Assembly (NCBI RefSeq): GCF_900199185.1
Contig: NZ_OBMI01000001.1
Location: forward strand, 1,302,001-1,366,000
From: Sphingomonas guangdongensis
GTDB taxonomy: Bacteria > Pseudomonadota > Alphaproteobacteria > Sphingomonadales > Sphingomonadaceae
DNA length: 64,000 nt
Reading direction: 5' to 3'
The notes under the pieces are model-generated. The model worked only from the letters and a program-made list of their open reading frames with translations, was not told the DNA's origin and made no database searches. The stretch's first letter is position 1; every line of letters begins with the position of its first letter. Both the position numbers and the translations under genes were made by a program. Below are positions 17,154 through 24,274 of this stretch, in pieces.

Positions 17154-18184
17154 TCCACTCTCCCGAACACGGCCGCAGCCTTGGCAAAGACGGTCGGCAG
17201 CCCGGCCCGCGCCAGATCGGCGACCGGCCACCATTCGCCGTCCGGTGCTTCCTGTCCGCGATATGTGGCGCAGGCAAGACTGAGGTCGAGCTGGAAGTGG
17301 GTGAAGCCGTGGCTCACGCCCTCATCCAGCATCCGCCAGTCGGCGACGGCAGGCGCGTCCGAGAGGTCGGGCGGCGCCTCGCTCCACGGTCCTGTCGGCA
17401 GCGCGCGCATGCCGCCGAGCAGGCCTTTGGTAGGGCGGCGAACCAGCAGCACGTCGTCGCCGCGGCGGAGCCAAAAGAGGGTGCCGTGGCGGACCGGCCG
17501 CTCCTTCTTCGGCTTGCGTGCGGGAAAGGCGGCCGGATCGCCGGTCGCGAACCCCGCGCAGTTCTCGCGAAGCGGGCAGGCGAGGCATTTCGGCGCCCGC
17601 ACGGTGCAGAGCGCGTTTGCCAGGTCCATCAGCGCTTGGGCGAAGTCGCCCGCCCGGGCGTCGGGCGTGATCGCGTCGACGACGTCGCGCACCTCGCCGG
17701 TCGGGCGTGCGGCGAGTCGCGCCGCCACCCGCTTGATGTTCGAATCGATCACGACGGCGCGCTTGCCGAACGCGATCGCGGCGATCGCGGCGGCAGTATA
17801 GTCGCCCAGCCCCGGCAAGCGCCGAAGCGCGGCTTCCTCCTCCGGGAAGCGGCCGTCGTGCTCCGCGATGATCGCCCGCGCGCAGGCGTGGAGGTTTCTG
17901 GCGCGGGCATAGTAACCGAGACCCGCCCAGGCCGCCATCACCTCCGCCTCGTCGGCGGCGGCAAGCGCGGCGACGCTGTCCCACCGCGCCACCCACGCCT
18001 CGAACCGCGGGCGGACGGTGGCGACGGTGGTCTGCTGGAGCATCACCTCCGACAACCACACCCGGTACGGATCGGTACGGTTCGCCCCCGGCGGCGCGCG
18101 CCACGGCAGCGCTCGAGCATGCGCATCGTACCAGGCAAGCAGGCGAGGCGCGATCAGGGGTATGTCGAACGGCTTGGCGGACAC
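17144..18184 (-). CDS. mutY: A/G-specific adenine DNA glycosylase
   Basis: Removes adenine mispaired with 8-oxoguanine; 346 residues. Catalytic Glu in WLSEVMLQQTTV, HhH element LPGLGDYTAAAI, catalytic Asp in VVIDSNIKRVAAR (Ser-Asn-Ile where many homologues have Gly-Asn-Val), and the 4Fe-4S ligands in C-x6-C-x2-C-x5-C form (CTVRAPKCLACPLRENC). The C-terminal ~110 residues are the NUDIX-like domain that reads 8-oxoG. The start must be the GTG of VSAKPFDI because no other start precedes the conserved core; no clear ribosome site is seen. Its start is only 9 bp from the divergent dciA start. Confidence 0.95.
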   Translation of the reverse strand: MSAKPFDIPLIAPRLLAWYDAHARALPWRAPPGANRTDPYRVWLSEVMLQQTTVATVRPRFEAWVARWDSVAALAAADEAEVMAAWAGLGYYARARNLHACARAIIAEHDGRFPEEEAALRRLPGLGDYTAAAIAAIAFGKRAVVIDSNIKRVAARLAARPTGEVRDVVDAITPDARAGDFAQALMDLANALCTVRAPKCLACPLRENCAGFATGDPAAFPARKPKKERPVRHGTLFWLRRGDDVLLVRRPTKGLLGGMRALPTGPWSEAPPDLSDAPAVADWRMLDEGVSHGFTHFQLDLSLACATYRGQEAPDGEWWPVADLARAGLPTVFAKAAAVFGRVECA

Positions 18185-18193
18185 GCCCGCGCT

Positions 18194-18745
18194 ATGGCAT
18201 GGAAGCCCGCGATGCCGAAGCAGCCGAAATCGACAGGCAAGGTTCCGCCGCCCGAGCCGGTGCGCGCCAACCGCGCGCGCCAGGTGGCGGAACTGCTGCC
18301 CGACGTGGGCCGCGCGGCGTTCCGGCGCTTCGGCTTCGTCCAGTCGTCGGTGGTGACGCGCTGGGCGGAGATCGTCGGCGAGCGCTACGCCCGGGTATCC
18401 GCGCCCGAATCGATCCGCTTTCCGATGGGCGAGCGCGCGAACGGCACGCTGACGCTGACCGTCGCGGGTGCGCACGCGCCGATGATGCAGCACATCGCGC
18501 CCGAGATCGTCGAGCGGGTGAACCGCTTCTTCGGCTACGCCGCGGTCGCCAAGCTCGTCATCCGCCAAGGTGAGGTGAAGCGGAGCGCCGGCCGCACTGC
18601 CCCGCCCGCCGTCCGCCCGGTCAGCCACGAGCTCGGCGAGTCGCTCCGCACCATCGCCGATCCGGAGCTGAAGGCCGTGCTCGCCTCGCTCGCCGCGGGT
18701 GTTGAGGCGGTCCGCGACATTCCGGTCATCGGCAAGATCTCCTGA
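18194..18745 (+). CDS. dciA: DUF721 / DciA-family protein
   Basis: 183-residue cytoplasmic protein. The core QVAELLPDVGRAAFRRFGF...VVTRWAEIVGERYARVSAP followed by GTLTLTVAGAHAPMMQHIAPEIVERVNRFFGY is the DUF721 domain (about 25-115) found in DciA, the ancestral DnaB helicase loader or operator of bacteria without DnaC. The C-terminal part is variable. The position between mutY and a DsbA-like gene, with smc further on, is conserved in sphingomonads. The ATG at 18194 gives MAWKPAMPKQ; 18212 is an alternative start. No ribosome site is visible, which may mean a leaderless message. The helicase-loader role is inferred from family. Confidence 0.8.
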   Translation: MAWKPAMPKQPKSTGKVPPPEPVRANRARQVAELLPDVGRAAFRRFGFVQSSVVTRWAEIVGERYARVSAPESIRFPMGERANGTLTLTVAGAHAPMMQHIAPEIVERVNRFFGYAAVAKLVIRQGEVKRSAGRTAPPAVRPVSHELGESLRTIADPELKAVLASLAAGVEAVRDIPVIGKIS

Positions 18746-18759
18746 CGAGTATCCCGCCC

Positions 18760-19425
18760 GTGCGTATCCTTCTCACTCTCGCCGCGCTCCTGACCCTCGC
18801 CGCGACGCCTCCGGTCAAGGACTGGCGGTTGACCGCCGCGACGACGCCGGCGGGTGCGTTCACCCACGGCAACCCGGCAGCGGGCGTGAAGCTGGTCGAG
18901 TATCTGAGCTTCACCTGTCCGCACTGTGGCCACTTCGTCGAACAGTCGAAGCCGGTGCTGGTCGACCAGATGGTGCGCGGCGGCAGCGTGCAGGTCGAGA
19001 CCCGCGCCGCCGTGCGCGATCCGTACGACCTCGCCGCCTGGTCGGTCGCTCGCTGCGGCGGCCCGACGCGGTTCGCCGGCCTGTCGCGCGCGATCTTCGC
19101 CGATCAGGCCGCCTGGATGAAGAAGGGGGAGGCGTACGCCAGCGCCAACCTCGCCAAGGTACGGTCGCTGCCGCAGCGTCAGCAGATCCGCGTGATCGCC
19201 GACCAGTCCGGCCTGTCCGCAATCGGCGCGCGCGCGGGCGTGACGCCGGCGGCGCTTACCAAGTGCCTCGCGACCGACGCGCAGGTGGCGCAGCTGCTCA
19301 AGATGACGGAGGCGGCGTTCGCCCGCATCCCCGGCACGCCGGGGTTCGAGGTCAACGGCACGCTGGTCGACGGCTATGACTGGGCGACGCTGGAGCCCAA
19401 GCTGCGTGCCGCGGGGGCGCGCTGA
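18760..19425 (+). CDS. Periplasmic thioredoxin-fold protein, CPHC motif
   Basis: DsbA-family thiol-disulfide protein, 221 residues, with an N-terminal signal (RILLTLAALLTLAATP). The active site is CPHC at 53-56 in LSFTCPHCGHF, identical to the DsbA dipeptide; the cis-Pro loop is GTPGFEVNG. A helical insert fills about 95-190. The start is GTG 14 bp after dciA. It is followed 28 bp later by a second member with a CHVC site. It likely oxidises or isomerises envelope proteins. Whether it is the main DsbA cannot be decided, since no dsbB is near. Confidence 0.87.
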   Translation: MRILLTLAALLTLAATPPVKDWRLTAATTPAGAFTHGNPAAGVKLVEYLSFTCPHCGHFVEQSKPVLVDQMVRGGSVQVETRAAVRDPYDLAAWSVARCGGPTRFAGLSRAIFADQAAWMKKGEAYASANLAKVRSLPQRQQIRVIADQSGLSAIGARAGVTPAALTKCLATDAQVAQLLKMTEAAFARIPGTPGFEVNGTLVDGYDWATLEPKLRAAGAR

Positions 19426-19453
19426 TCCCATCATGACAGGAGCTAGTGTTTCG

Positions 19454-20197
19454 ATGCGTTCCACCCTCGCGCTCGTTGCCCTTTTCGCGCTCGCCGCCTG
19501 CGGCGAAGGCGGCAACACCACCAGTGTCAACAACGTCAGCGCGTCCGCCGAGAAGGTCGCGGCGGTGCCCGCGCCCGCCGGCACGACGTGGGTGGAGACA
19601 GTGACCCGGACGCCGGAGGGCGGTTGGCTGATGGGCAATCCCGCTGCGCCGATCAAGCTGGTCGAGTTCGGCAGCCGCACCTGCCATGTCTGCCGCGAGT
19701 TCGACGAACAGGGCTATCAGCCGCTCACGGCCAACTATGTCGCGACCGGCAAGGTTTCCTACGAGTTCCGCGACTTCCTCCGCAACGGGGCGGATCTGTC
19801 GGCGGCGCTGGTCGGCGGTTGCGGCGGACCGGGGCCGTTCTTCACGCTGCTGAACCAGATGTACGCCGACCAGAACCGCGTGCTGGACGTCCTGCAGAAG
19901 CTGCCTCAGAGCTATTACGAGCAGCTCGGCGGCCTGCCGCCCGCGCAGCAGACGCAGCGCTTTGCCGAGGCGGCCGGCTACCTCGACTTCGTCAAGCAGC
20001 GCGGCATTCCGGAAGCGCAGGCGCGCGCGTGCCTCGCTGACACGAAGGCGGCGGAAGCGCTCACCAAGATGAACGAGAAGGCTAACAACGACTATCCGAT
20101 CCCGGGCACGCCGACCTTCCTGCTCAACGGCAAGATGCTGGAGAACACGGTCAACTGGCGCCAGGTCGAGACGGCGTTGAAGGCGGCCGGGGCCTGA
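19454..20197 (+). CDS. Thioredoxin-fold lipoprotein, CHVC motif
   Basis: 247-residue DsbA-like protein. The signal peptide ends in a lipobox LAAC (Cys 16), so it is membrane-anchored in the periplasm; a Ser/Asn-rich linker follows. The redox site is CHVC at 77-80 (FGSRTCHVCREF), where the usual dipeptide is PH. The cis-Pro loop is GTPTFLLNG near the C-terminus. The start ATG at 19454 has AGGAG upstream; an earlier in-frame ATG at 19434 would spoil the lipoprotein signal. It is a paralogue of the preceding gene and appears co-transcribed with it. The function of the pair beside smc is unknown. Confidence 0.85.
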   Translation: MRSTLALVALFALAACGEGGNTTSVNNVSASAEKVAAVPAPAGTTWVETVTRTPEGGWLMGNPAAPIKLVEFGSRTCHVCREFDEQGYQPLTANYVATGKVSYEFRDFLRNGADLSAALVGGCGGPGPFFTLLNQMYADQNRVLDVLQKLPQSYYEQLGGLPPAQQTQRFAEAAGYLDFVKQRGIPEAQARACLADTKAAEALTKMNEKANNDYPIPGTPTFLLNGKMLENTVNWRQVETALKAAGA

Positions 20198-20203
20198 TCT
20201 ACT

Positions 20204-20317
20204 CAACCGTCACCCCGGCCTTGAGCCGGGGTTCACGGCTCGGCAGGCGCTGAGGCCGGAGGTCCAAAACGAAGCGAGCGGCTTAGTGGGCCTCGGCTCG
20301 GGGCCTGGTGACGGTTG
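20204..20317. repeat. 114-bp inverted-repeat element before smc
   Basis: The spacer begins with CAACCGTCACC (20204-20214) and ends with its exact inverse GGTGACGGTTG (20307-20317). Inside lie CCCCGGCCTTGAGCCGGGG and GGCCTCGGCTCGGGGCC palindromes. It can fold into one long cruciform. It may terminate the upstream operon. Confidence 0.6.
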
Positions 20318-20393
20318 TAGATCTGGGGAACGATCGCGTTAAAGTCGGGCATGACACCGCTCCCACGCCTCCCTTCCTCATCATAACTCGCCC

Positions 20394-23300
20394 ATGCGCA
20401 TCAAGCGCCTGCGCCTGACGGGGTTCAAGAGCTTCGTCGATCCGGCCGAGCTCCACATCGAGCCGGGGCTGACCGGCGTGGTCGGGCCGAACGGCTGCGG
20501 CAAGTCGAACCTGCTGGAGGCGCTGCGCTGGGTCATGGGCGAGACCTCTGCCAAGTCGCTGCGCGGTGCCGGCATGGAGGACGTGATCTTTGCCGGCACC
20601 CAGGCGCGGCCGGCGCGGGACTTCGCCGAGGTGTCGGTTCTGGCCGACGGCGTCGAAGGTGACGACGTACTGGAGGTGGTGCGCCGGATCGAGCGGGGTG
20701 CCGGTTCCGCGTACCGCATCAACGGCCGCGATGTGCGGGCGAAGGACGTGGCGCTCGCCTTTGCCGATGCCGCGACCGGCGCACACTCGCCGGCGCTGGT
20801 CAGCCAGGGGCGGATCGGCGCGATCATCGCCGCCAAGCCGGCCGAGCGCCGGGCGATGCTGGAGGAAGCGGCAGGGATCGCCGGCCTCCACGTCCGCCGC
20901 CGCGATGCGGAGGCGAAGCTGCGCGCGACGGAGGCGAACTTGGAGCGGATCGCGACGCTGATCGGCGATCAGGAGGCGCGAGCCGCAGCGCTTAGGCGCC
21001 AGGCGCGCCAAGCCGAACGCTACCGGACGCTCTCCGCCGCGATCCAGGTGGCGGAAGCGCGGATGATCTTCGCGCGCTGGCGCGACGCGGCCGCCGCATC
21101 CGATGCGGCACAGGTCGAGGCGCAGGCGGCGGAGGCCACGGTCGCGACCCGCGCGGAGGCGCATGCGGCGGCGATCGCGGCGCAGGACGGCGCGACCGCG
21201 GCGCTCGCGGACGCGCGCAGCATTGCGGCCACCGCTCGCGAGGCGGCGTCGGCGGCCGGGCACCAGGTCGCCGCGCTCCGCAGCGAGGCGGTGGCGGCGG
21301 CGCGGCGGCTGGCCGAGCTCGGCCAGCAGGTCCGCCGCGTGGCGGAGGACCGTGCGCGCGAGGGGACGCTGGCGCAGGATGCCGCCGCCGCGCTTCAGCG
21401 GCTGGCGGCGGAAGCGGGTGCGCTCCAGGCGCAGATCACGGGCGAGGGCGAGCGAATGCCCGCACTCGCCGCGACCCTTGCCAATGCGGAGGCGGCGGCG
21501 CGCGATGCGGAGGTCGCGCTCGCGCAGGCGCTGACCGCGCAGGCAGGCGAGCTCGCCGACGCGCGAGTCGCCGCCGCAGCGGTGAGTGCGGCTCGCGCCC
21601 GGGCGGATCGCCTGGCGGTTGATCGTGCGACGCTGGCGCGCGAGGAGGCAGCAGCGGGCGACGCCGCGCCCCTCGAAGCTGCGCGCCAAGCCGCGGCGGC
21701 AGCGGCGGATAAGGCGCGAAGCGAGGCCGTCGACGCCCGCGCTGCGCTGGAGCAGGCGCGCTCGGGTGAGGCAGGCGCGAGCGGCGCGCGCGACGGCGCA
21801 CAGTCGGCGCGTGCGGCGGCGCATGCCGAACTGGCCGCGATCGACAGCGAGGCGCGAGCGCTCGCCCGTTCCACCGCGCCATCGGGCAAGGACCGGCTGC
21901 TCGAGCGGGTGCGCCCCGATCCGGGCTACGAGCGCGCACTCGCCGCGGCGCTGGGCGACGAGCTCGAGGCGGGGCTCGACTCCATGGCCGATCGCCACTG
22001 GGCGGGTGCGGCGATTGATGCAGGCGATCCGCCGCCGCCTGCCGGCACGATTCCACTTGCCGCGCATGTCCAGGCGCCGGCGGTGCTCGGCCGACGGCTG
22101 GTGCAGGTGTTCGTGGTCGAGCAGGACGACGGCGTCGCGCTCGCCGCCGGGCAGCGGCTGGTAACCACCTGCGGCGTGCTGCGGCGCTGGGACGGCTTCC
22201 GGGCGCGGGGCAGTGGCGCCGCGGCGGCCGAGCGGCTGGAGCGGGTCAACCGGCAGGCGGCGCTCGCGGCGGCCCGGCCGACGGCCGCCGCGGCGGTGGC
22301 AGATGCCGATGCGGCGCTCGCCGACCTCGACGCGCGGATCACGGCCGCGCGCCGCGCCGCGGCGGCGGCCGAGCAGGCGCTGCAGGCGGCCGAGACGGCG
22401 GTCCGCGAGGCGCTCCGGGCAGAGGATCGCGCGGCGGCACAGCTCGAGCGGCTCGCCGGGCTGCGCCGTGATCTGGCGGTCCGTCGCGCCCGGATCGATG
22501 CCGAGCTGGCCCAGGCTGCGGCGGAGCTGGAGGCGGCGACCGCCGCCGCCGCGGCGCTGCCCGATGGAGACGCGACGGGCAGGCGAGTCGCGGAGTTCTC
22601 GCACGCGGCGGACGCGGCCCGAGCCAGGGTGGCGACGCTGCGTGCCGAGCGGCTCGCGCTGGAGCGGACGCTCGCCGCGGCGCGGGAGCGGGCGGCGGGG
22701 GCAGCGGCGGAGGCAAAGGGCTGGCGCGCGCGCGCGGGCGAGGCGGCGCGTCGGATCACCGATCTCGACGCTCGCGAGGCCGTGCTGGCGGCGGAGACGG
22801 CCGCGCTAGCCGGGCGTCCGGCGGCGCTTGCCGCGACGATCGAGTCGGCGGAGGCGGAGGCGCGCACGCTTCGCCGGACGGCGGACGAGGCCGCCGGTGG
22901 CGAGCAGGCGGCCGAGCAAACGCTCCGCCAGGCCGAGGCCACCGGACGGGCAACGGCGGAAGCGCTGGCCACCGCGCGCGAGGCGCGGGCGGGCGCGGTG
23001 GCGCGCGCCGAGGCCGGCGAGGCGCGGCGGATCGAGATGGGGCGGCTATCGGGCGAACGCTTCCAGTGCCCGCCAACGCTGCTGCCTGAGCGTGCGGGCT
23101 TCGCGGCCGAGGAGGTCGGCGTACCCGCGGCGGAATCGTCCAGGCACGAGCGGCTGATGGCGGACCGCGAGCGAATCGGCCCGGTCAACCTGGTCGCCGA
23201 GGCGGAACTGGCCGCGCTGGAGGCTTCCGCCTCCACCCTGGCAGCCGACCGCGACGAGCTGGTGCAGGCGGTTCACCGGCTGCGCGGCTCGATCGGGGCT

Positions 23301-23801
23301 CTGAACCGCGAGGGGCGCGAGCGGCTGGCGGCCGCGTTTGCCGCGGTTGACGAGCACTTCCGCCGACTGTTCGGGACGCTGTTCAACGGCGGGCAGGCGC
23401 ACTTGGCGCTCGTCGACAGCGACGATCCGCTGGAGGCGGGGCTGGAGATCATGGCCCAGCCGCCGGGCAAGCGGCTCCAGTCGCTGACCCTGCTGTCGGG
23501 CGGCGAGCAGGCGCTGACCGCGGTCGCGCTGATCTTTGCACTGTTCCTCACCGCGCCCGCGCCGATCTGCGTGCTGGACGAGGTCGACGCGCCGCTTGAC
23601 GATGCGAATATCGACCGGTTCTGCGACCTGCTCGACCGGATGGTGGCGGAGACGGCGACCCGCTACCTGATCGTCACCCACAATGCCGCGACGATGAGCC
23701 GGATGCACCGACTGTTTGGCGTCACCATGATCGAGCAGGGGGTGAGCCGGCTGGTCTCGGTTGACCTCGGCGGCGCGGACCGGCTGCGTGCGGCCGAGTG
23801 A
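20394..23801 (+). CDS. smc: Chromosome segregation protein SMC
   Basis: Condensin ATPase that organises and segregates the chromosome; 1135 residues, standard length. Head half one: Walker A GPNGCGKSN at 31-39. Long Ala/Arg/Glu-rich coiled coils run about 165-490 and 610-960, separated by the hinge (about 500-600, RPDPGYERALAAALGDELEAG). Head half two: signature LSGGEQALTAVALIFALF near 1033 and Walker B ICVLDEVDAPLDD near 1058. The start ATG (MRIKRLRLTGF) matches the family; no strong ribosome site. ScpA/ScpB partners are not in the window. The coiled-coil part is extremely GC-rich, so other frames look open but are not genes. Confidence 0.97.
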   Translation: MRIKRLRLTGFKSFVDPAELHIEPGLTGVVGPNGCGKSNLLEALRWVMGETSAKSLRGAGMEDVIFAGTQARPARDFAEVSVLADGVEGDDVLEVVRRIERGAGSAYRINGRDVRAKDVALAFADAATGAHSPALVSQGRIGAIIAAKPAERRAMLEEAAGIAGLHVRRRDAEAKLRATEANLERIATLIGDQEARAAALRRQARQAERYRTLSAAIQVAEARMIFARWRDAAAASDAAQVEAQAAEATVATRAEAHAAAIAAQDGATAALADARSIAATAREAASAAGHQVAALRSEAVAAARRLAELGQQVRRVAEDRAREGTLAQDAAAALQRLAAEAGALQAQITGEGERMPALAATLANAEAAARDAEVALAQALTAQAGELADARVAAAAVSAARARADRLAVDRATLAREEAAAGDAAPLEAARQAAAAAADKARSEAVDARAALEQARSGEAGASGARDGAQSARAAAHAELAAIDSEARALARSTAPSGKDRLLERVRPDPGYERALAAALGDELEAGLDSMADRHWAGAAIDAGDPPPPAGTIPLAAHVQAPAVLGRRLVQVFVVEQDDGVALAAGQRLVTTCGVLRRWDGFRARGSGAAAAERLERVNRQAALAAARPTAAAAVADADAALADLDARITAARRAAAAAEQALQAAETAVREALRAEDRAAAQLERLAGLRRDLAVRRARIDAELAQAAAELEAATAAAAALPDGDATGRRVAEFSHAADAARARVATLRAERLALERTLAAARERAAGAAAEAKGWRARAGEAARRITDLDAREAVLAAETAALAGRPAALAATIESAEAEARTLRRTADEAAGGEQAAEQTLRQAEATGRATAEALATAREARAGAVARAEAGEARRIEMGRLSGERFQCPPTLLPERAGFAAEEVGVPAAESSRHERLMADRERIGPVNLVAEAELAALEASASTLAADRDELVQAVHRLRGSIGALNREGRERLAAAFAAVDEHFRRLFGTLFNGGQAHLALVDSDDPLEAGLEIMAQPPGKRLQSLTLLSGGEQALTAVALIFALFLTAPAPICVLDEVDAPLDDANIDRFCDLLDRMVAETATRYLIVTHNAATMSRMHRLFGVTMIEQGVSRLVSVDLGGADRLRAAE

Positions 23802-23919
23802 TCAATTCTGACGAGATCCGGCGATATTACAAGACTTGAATAGTGCGACTCGCCGATTCACATAGAAGCTGTACCGGCCACGGTACGCTCGTGTTCAACA
23901 AGCGAAAGGAGGTGATCCG

Positions 23920-23976
23920 ATGTCTCATGGTTCAGCAGTGGGGTCGGTTCAGTTCGTTCGGGAGACGCGCCGCTGA
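23920..23976 (+). CDS. Mini-ORF with extreme Shine-Dalgarno
   Basis: ATG one base after the 15-nt anti-16S match opens MSHGSAVGSVQFVRETRR, then TGA. With the SD core only ~6 nt from the ATG, initiation should be possible, although such strong pairing can also stall the ribosome. A +1 shift in the GTGGGGTC run (about 23938-23945) would continue as RFSSFGRRAADRARVCVK... to a TGA at 24014. In frame zero, reading through the first TGA stays open to a TGA at 24058, just before the terminator. Coding status is uncertain. Confidence 0.35.
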   Translation: MSHGSAVGSVQFVRETRR

Positions 23977-24067
23977 TCGTGCCCGGGTCTGCGTGAAGAC
24001 GCAGGTCAGCACATGATGCGGTCCGCATGGTCTCCCGGGCTGGAGCTCTTCGGCCGCTGACCATGTC

Positions 24068-24117
24068 GGAGGTCGTCGGGGTCGTCGCGAAGACGCCCCG
24101 GCGGCCTCTTTCATTTC
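24068..24117 (+). terminator. Intrinsic terminator of the 23.9-kb RNA candidate
   Basis: Stem GGAGGTCGTCGGGG pairs with CCCCGGCGGCCTCT (14 bp with G-U pairs), extended inward by CGTC/GACG closing a GCGAA loop, and followed by the T-rich tail TTCATTTC. It is the strongest canonical terminator in the window. Confidence 0.8.
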
Positions 24118-24142
24118 TGGGGTGTTGGACGCAGCACGGTAT

Positions 24143-24217
24143 TGTTCGGTCGGTGCTTCAATACGAGCCTTCGCTACGCTGCTGCGCAGCTACTCAGTCT
24201 CTACTCAGCACGAACGG
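24143..24217. repeat. Dispersed repeat copy C
   Basis: Read on the minus strand, it begins CCGTTCGTGCTGAGTAGAGA and continues through AGTAGCTGC and CTCGTATTGAAGCACCG, matching copy A (1238-1370) over about 70 bp with few changes. It lies just before the mutS 3' end. The rest of 24118-24274 holds nothing else I can identify. Confidence 0.7.
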
Positions 24218-24274
24218 ATCGGTACTCCGCCGCCCGGGTCTGCAATTGACAAGGCAGGAGGGCCTCGCGTCCGG

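Larger units (their letters stand above)
23904..24117 (+). ncRNA. Candidate structured RNA with 15-nt anti-16S match and terminator
   Basis: In the smc-mutS spacer, GAAAGGAGGTGATCC at 23904-23918 is an exact complement of the alphaproteobacterial 16S rRNA 3' end, far longer than a normal ribosome site. An ATG follows 1 nt later and opens an 18-codon frame (23920-23976). Further on are a hairpin CTGCGT-GAAG-ACGCAG (23989-24004), a GCGG/CCGC palindrome (about 24017-24029) and a strong intrinsic terminator (24068-24117). The compact layout suggests a ~200-nt transcript; I do not recognise a named family. It could be a leader-peptide RNA, a ribosome-binding sRNA or a small coding gene with a frameshift. 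Confidence 0.5.

Noticed and set aside
20283..22604. 773-codon open frame antisense to smc
   Set aside because: Arg/Gly/Ala-rich product with no motif, lying wholly opposite the SMC coiled coil; it is a GC-driven shadow frame.
23904..23918. A displaced fragment of 16S rRNA (antisense)
   Set aside because: The match to the complement of the 16S 3' end stops after 15 nt; the sequence downstream does not continue as reverse-complement 16S.
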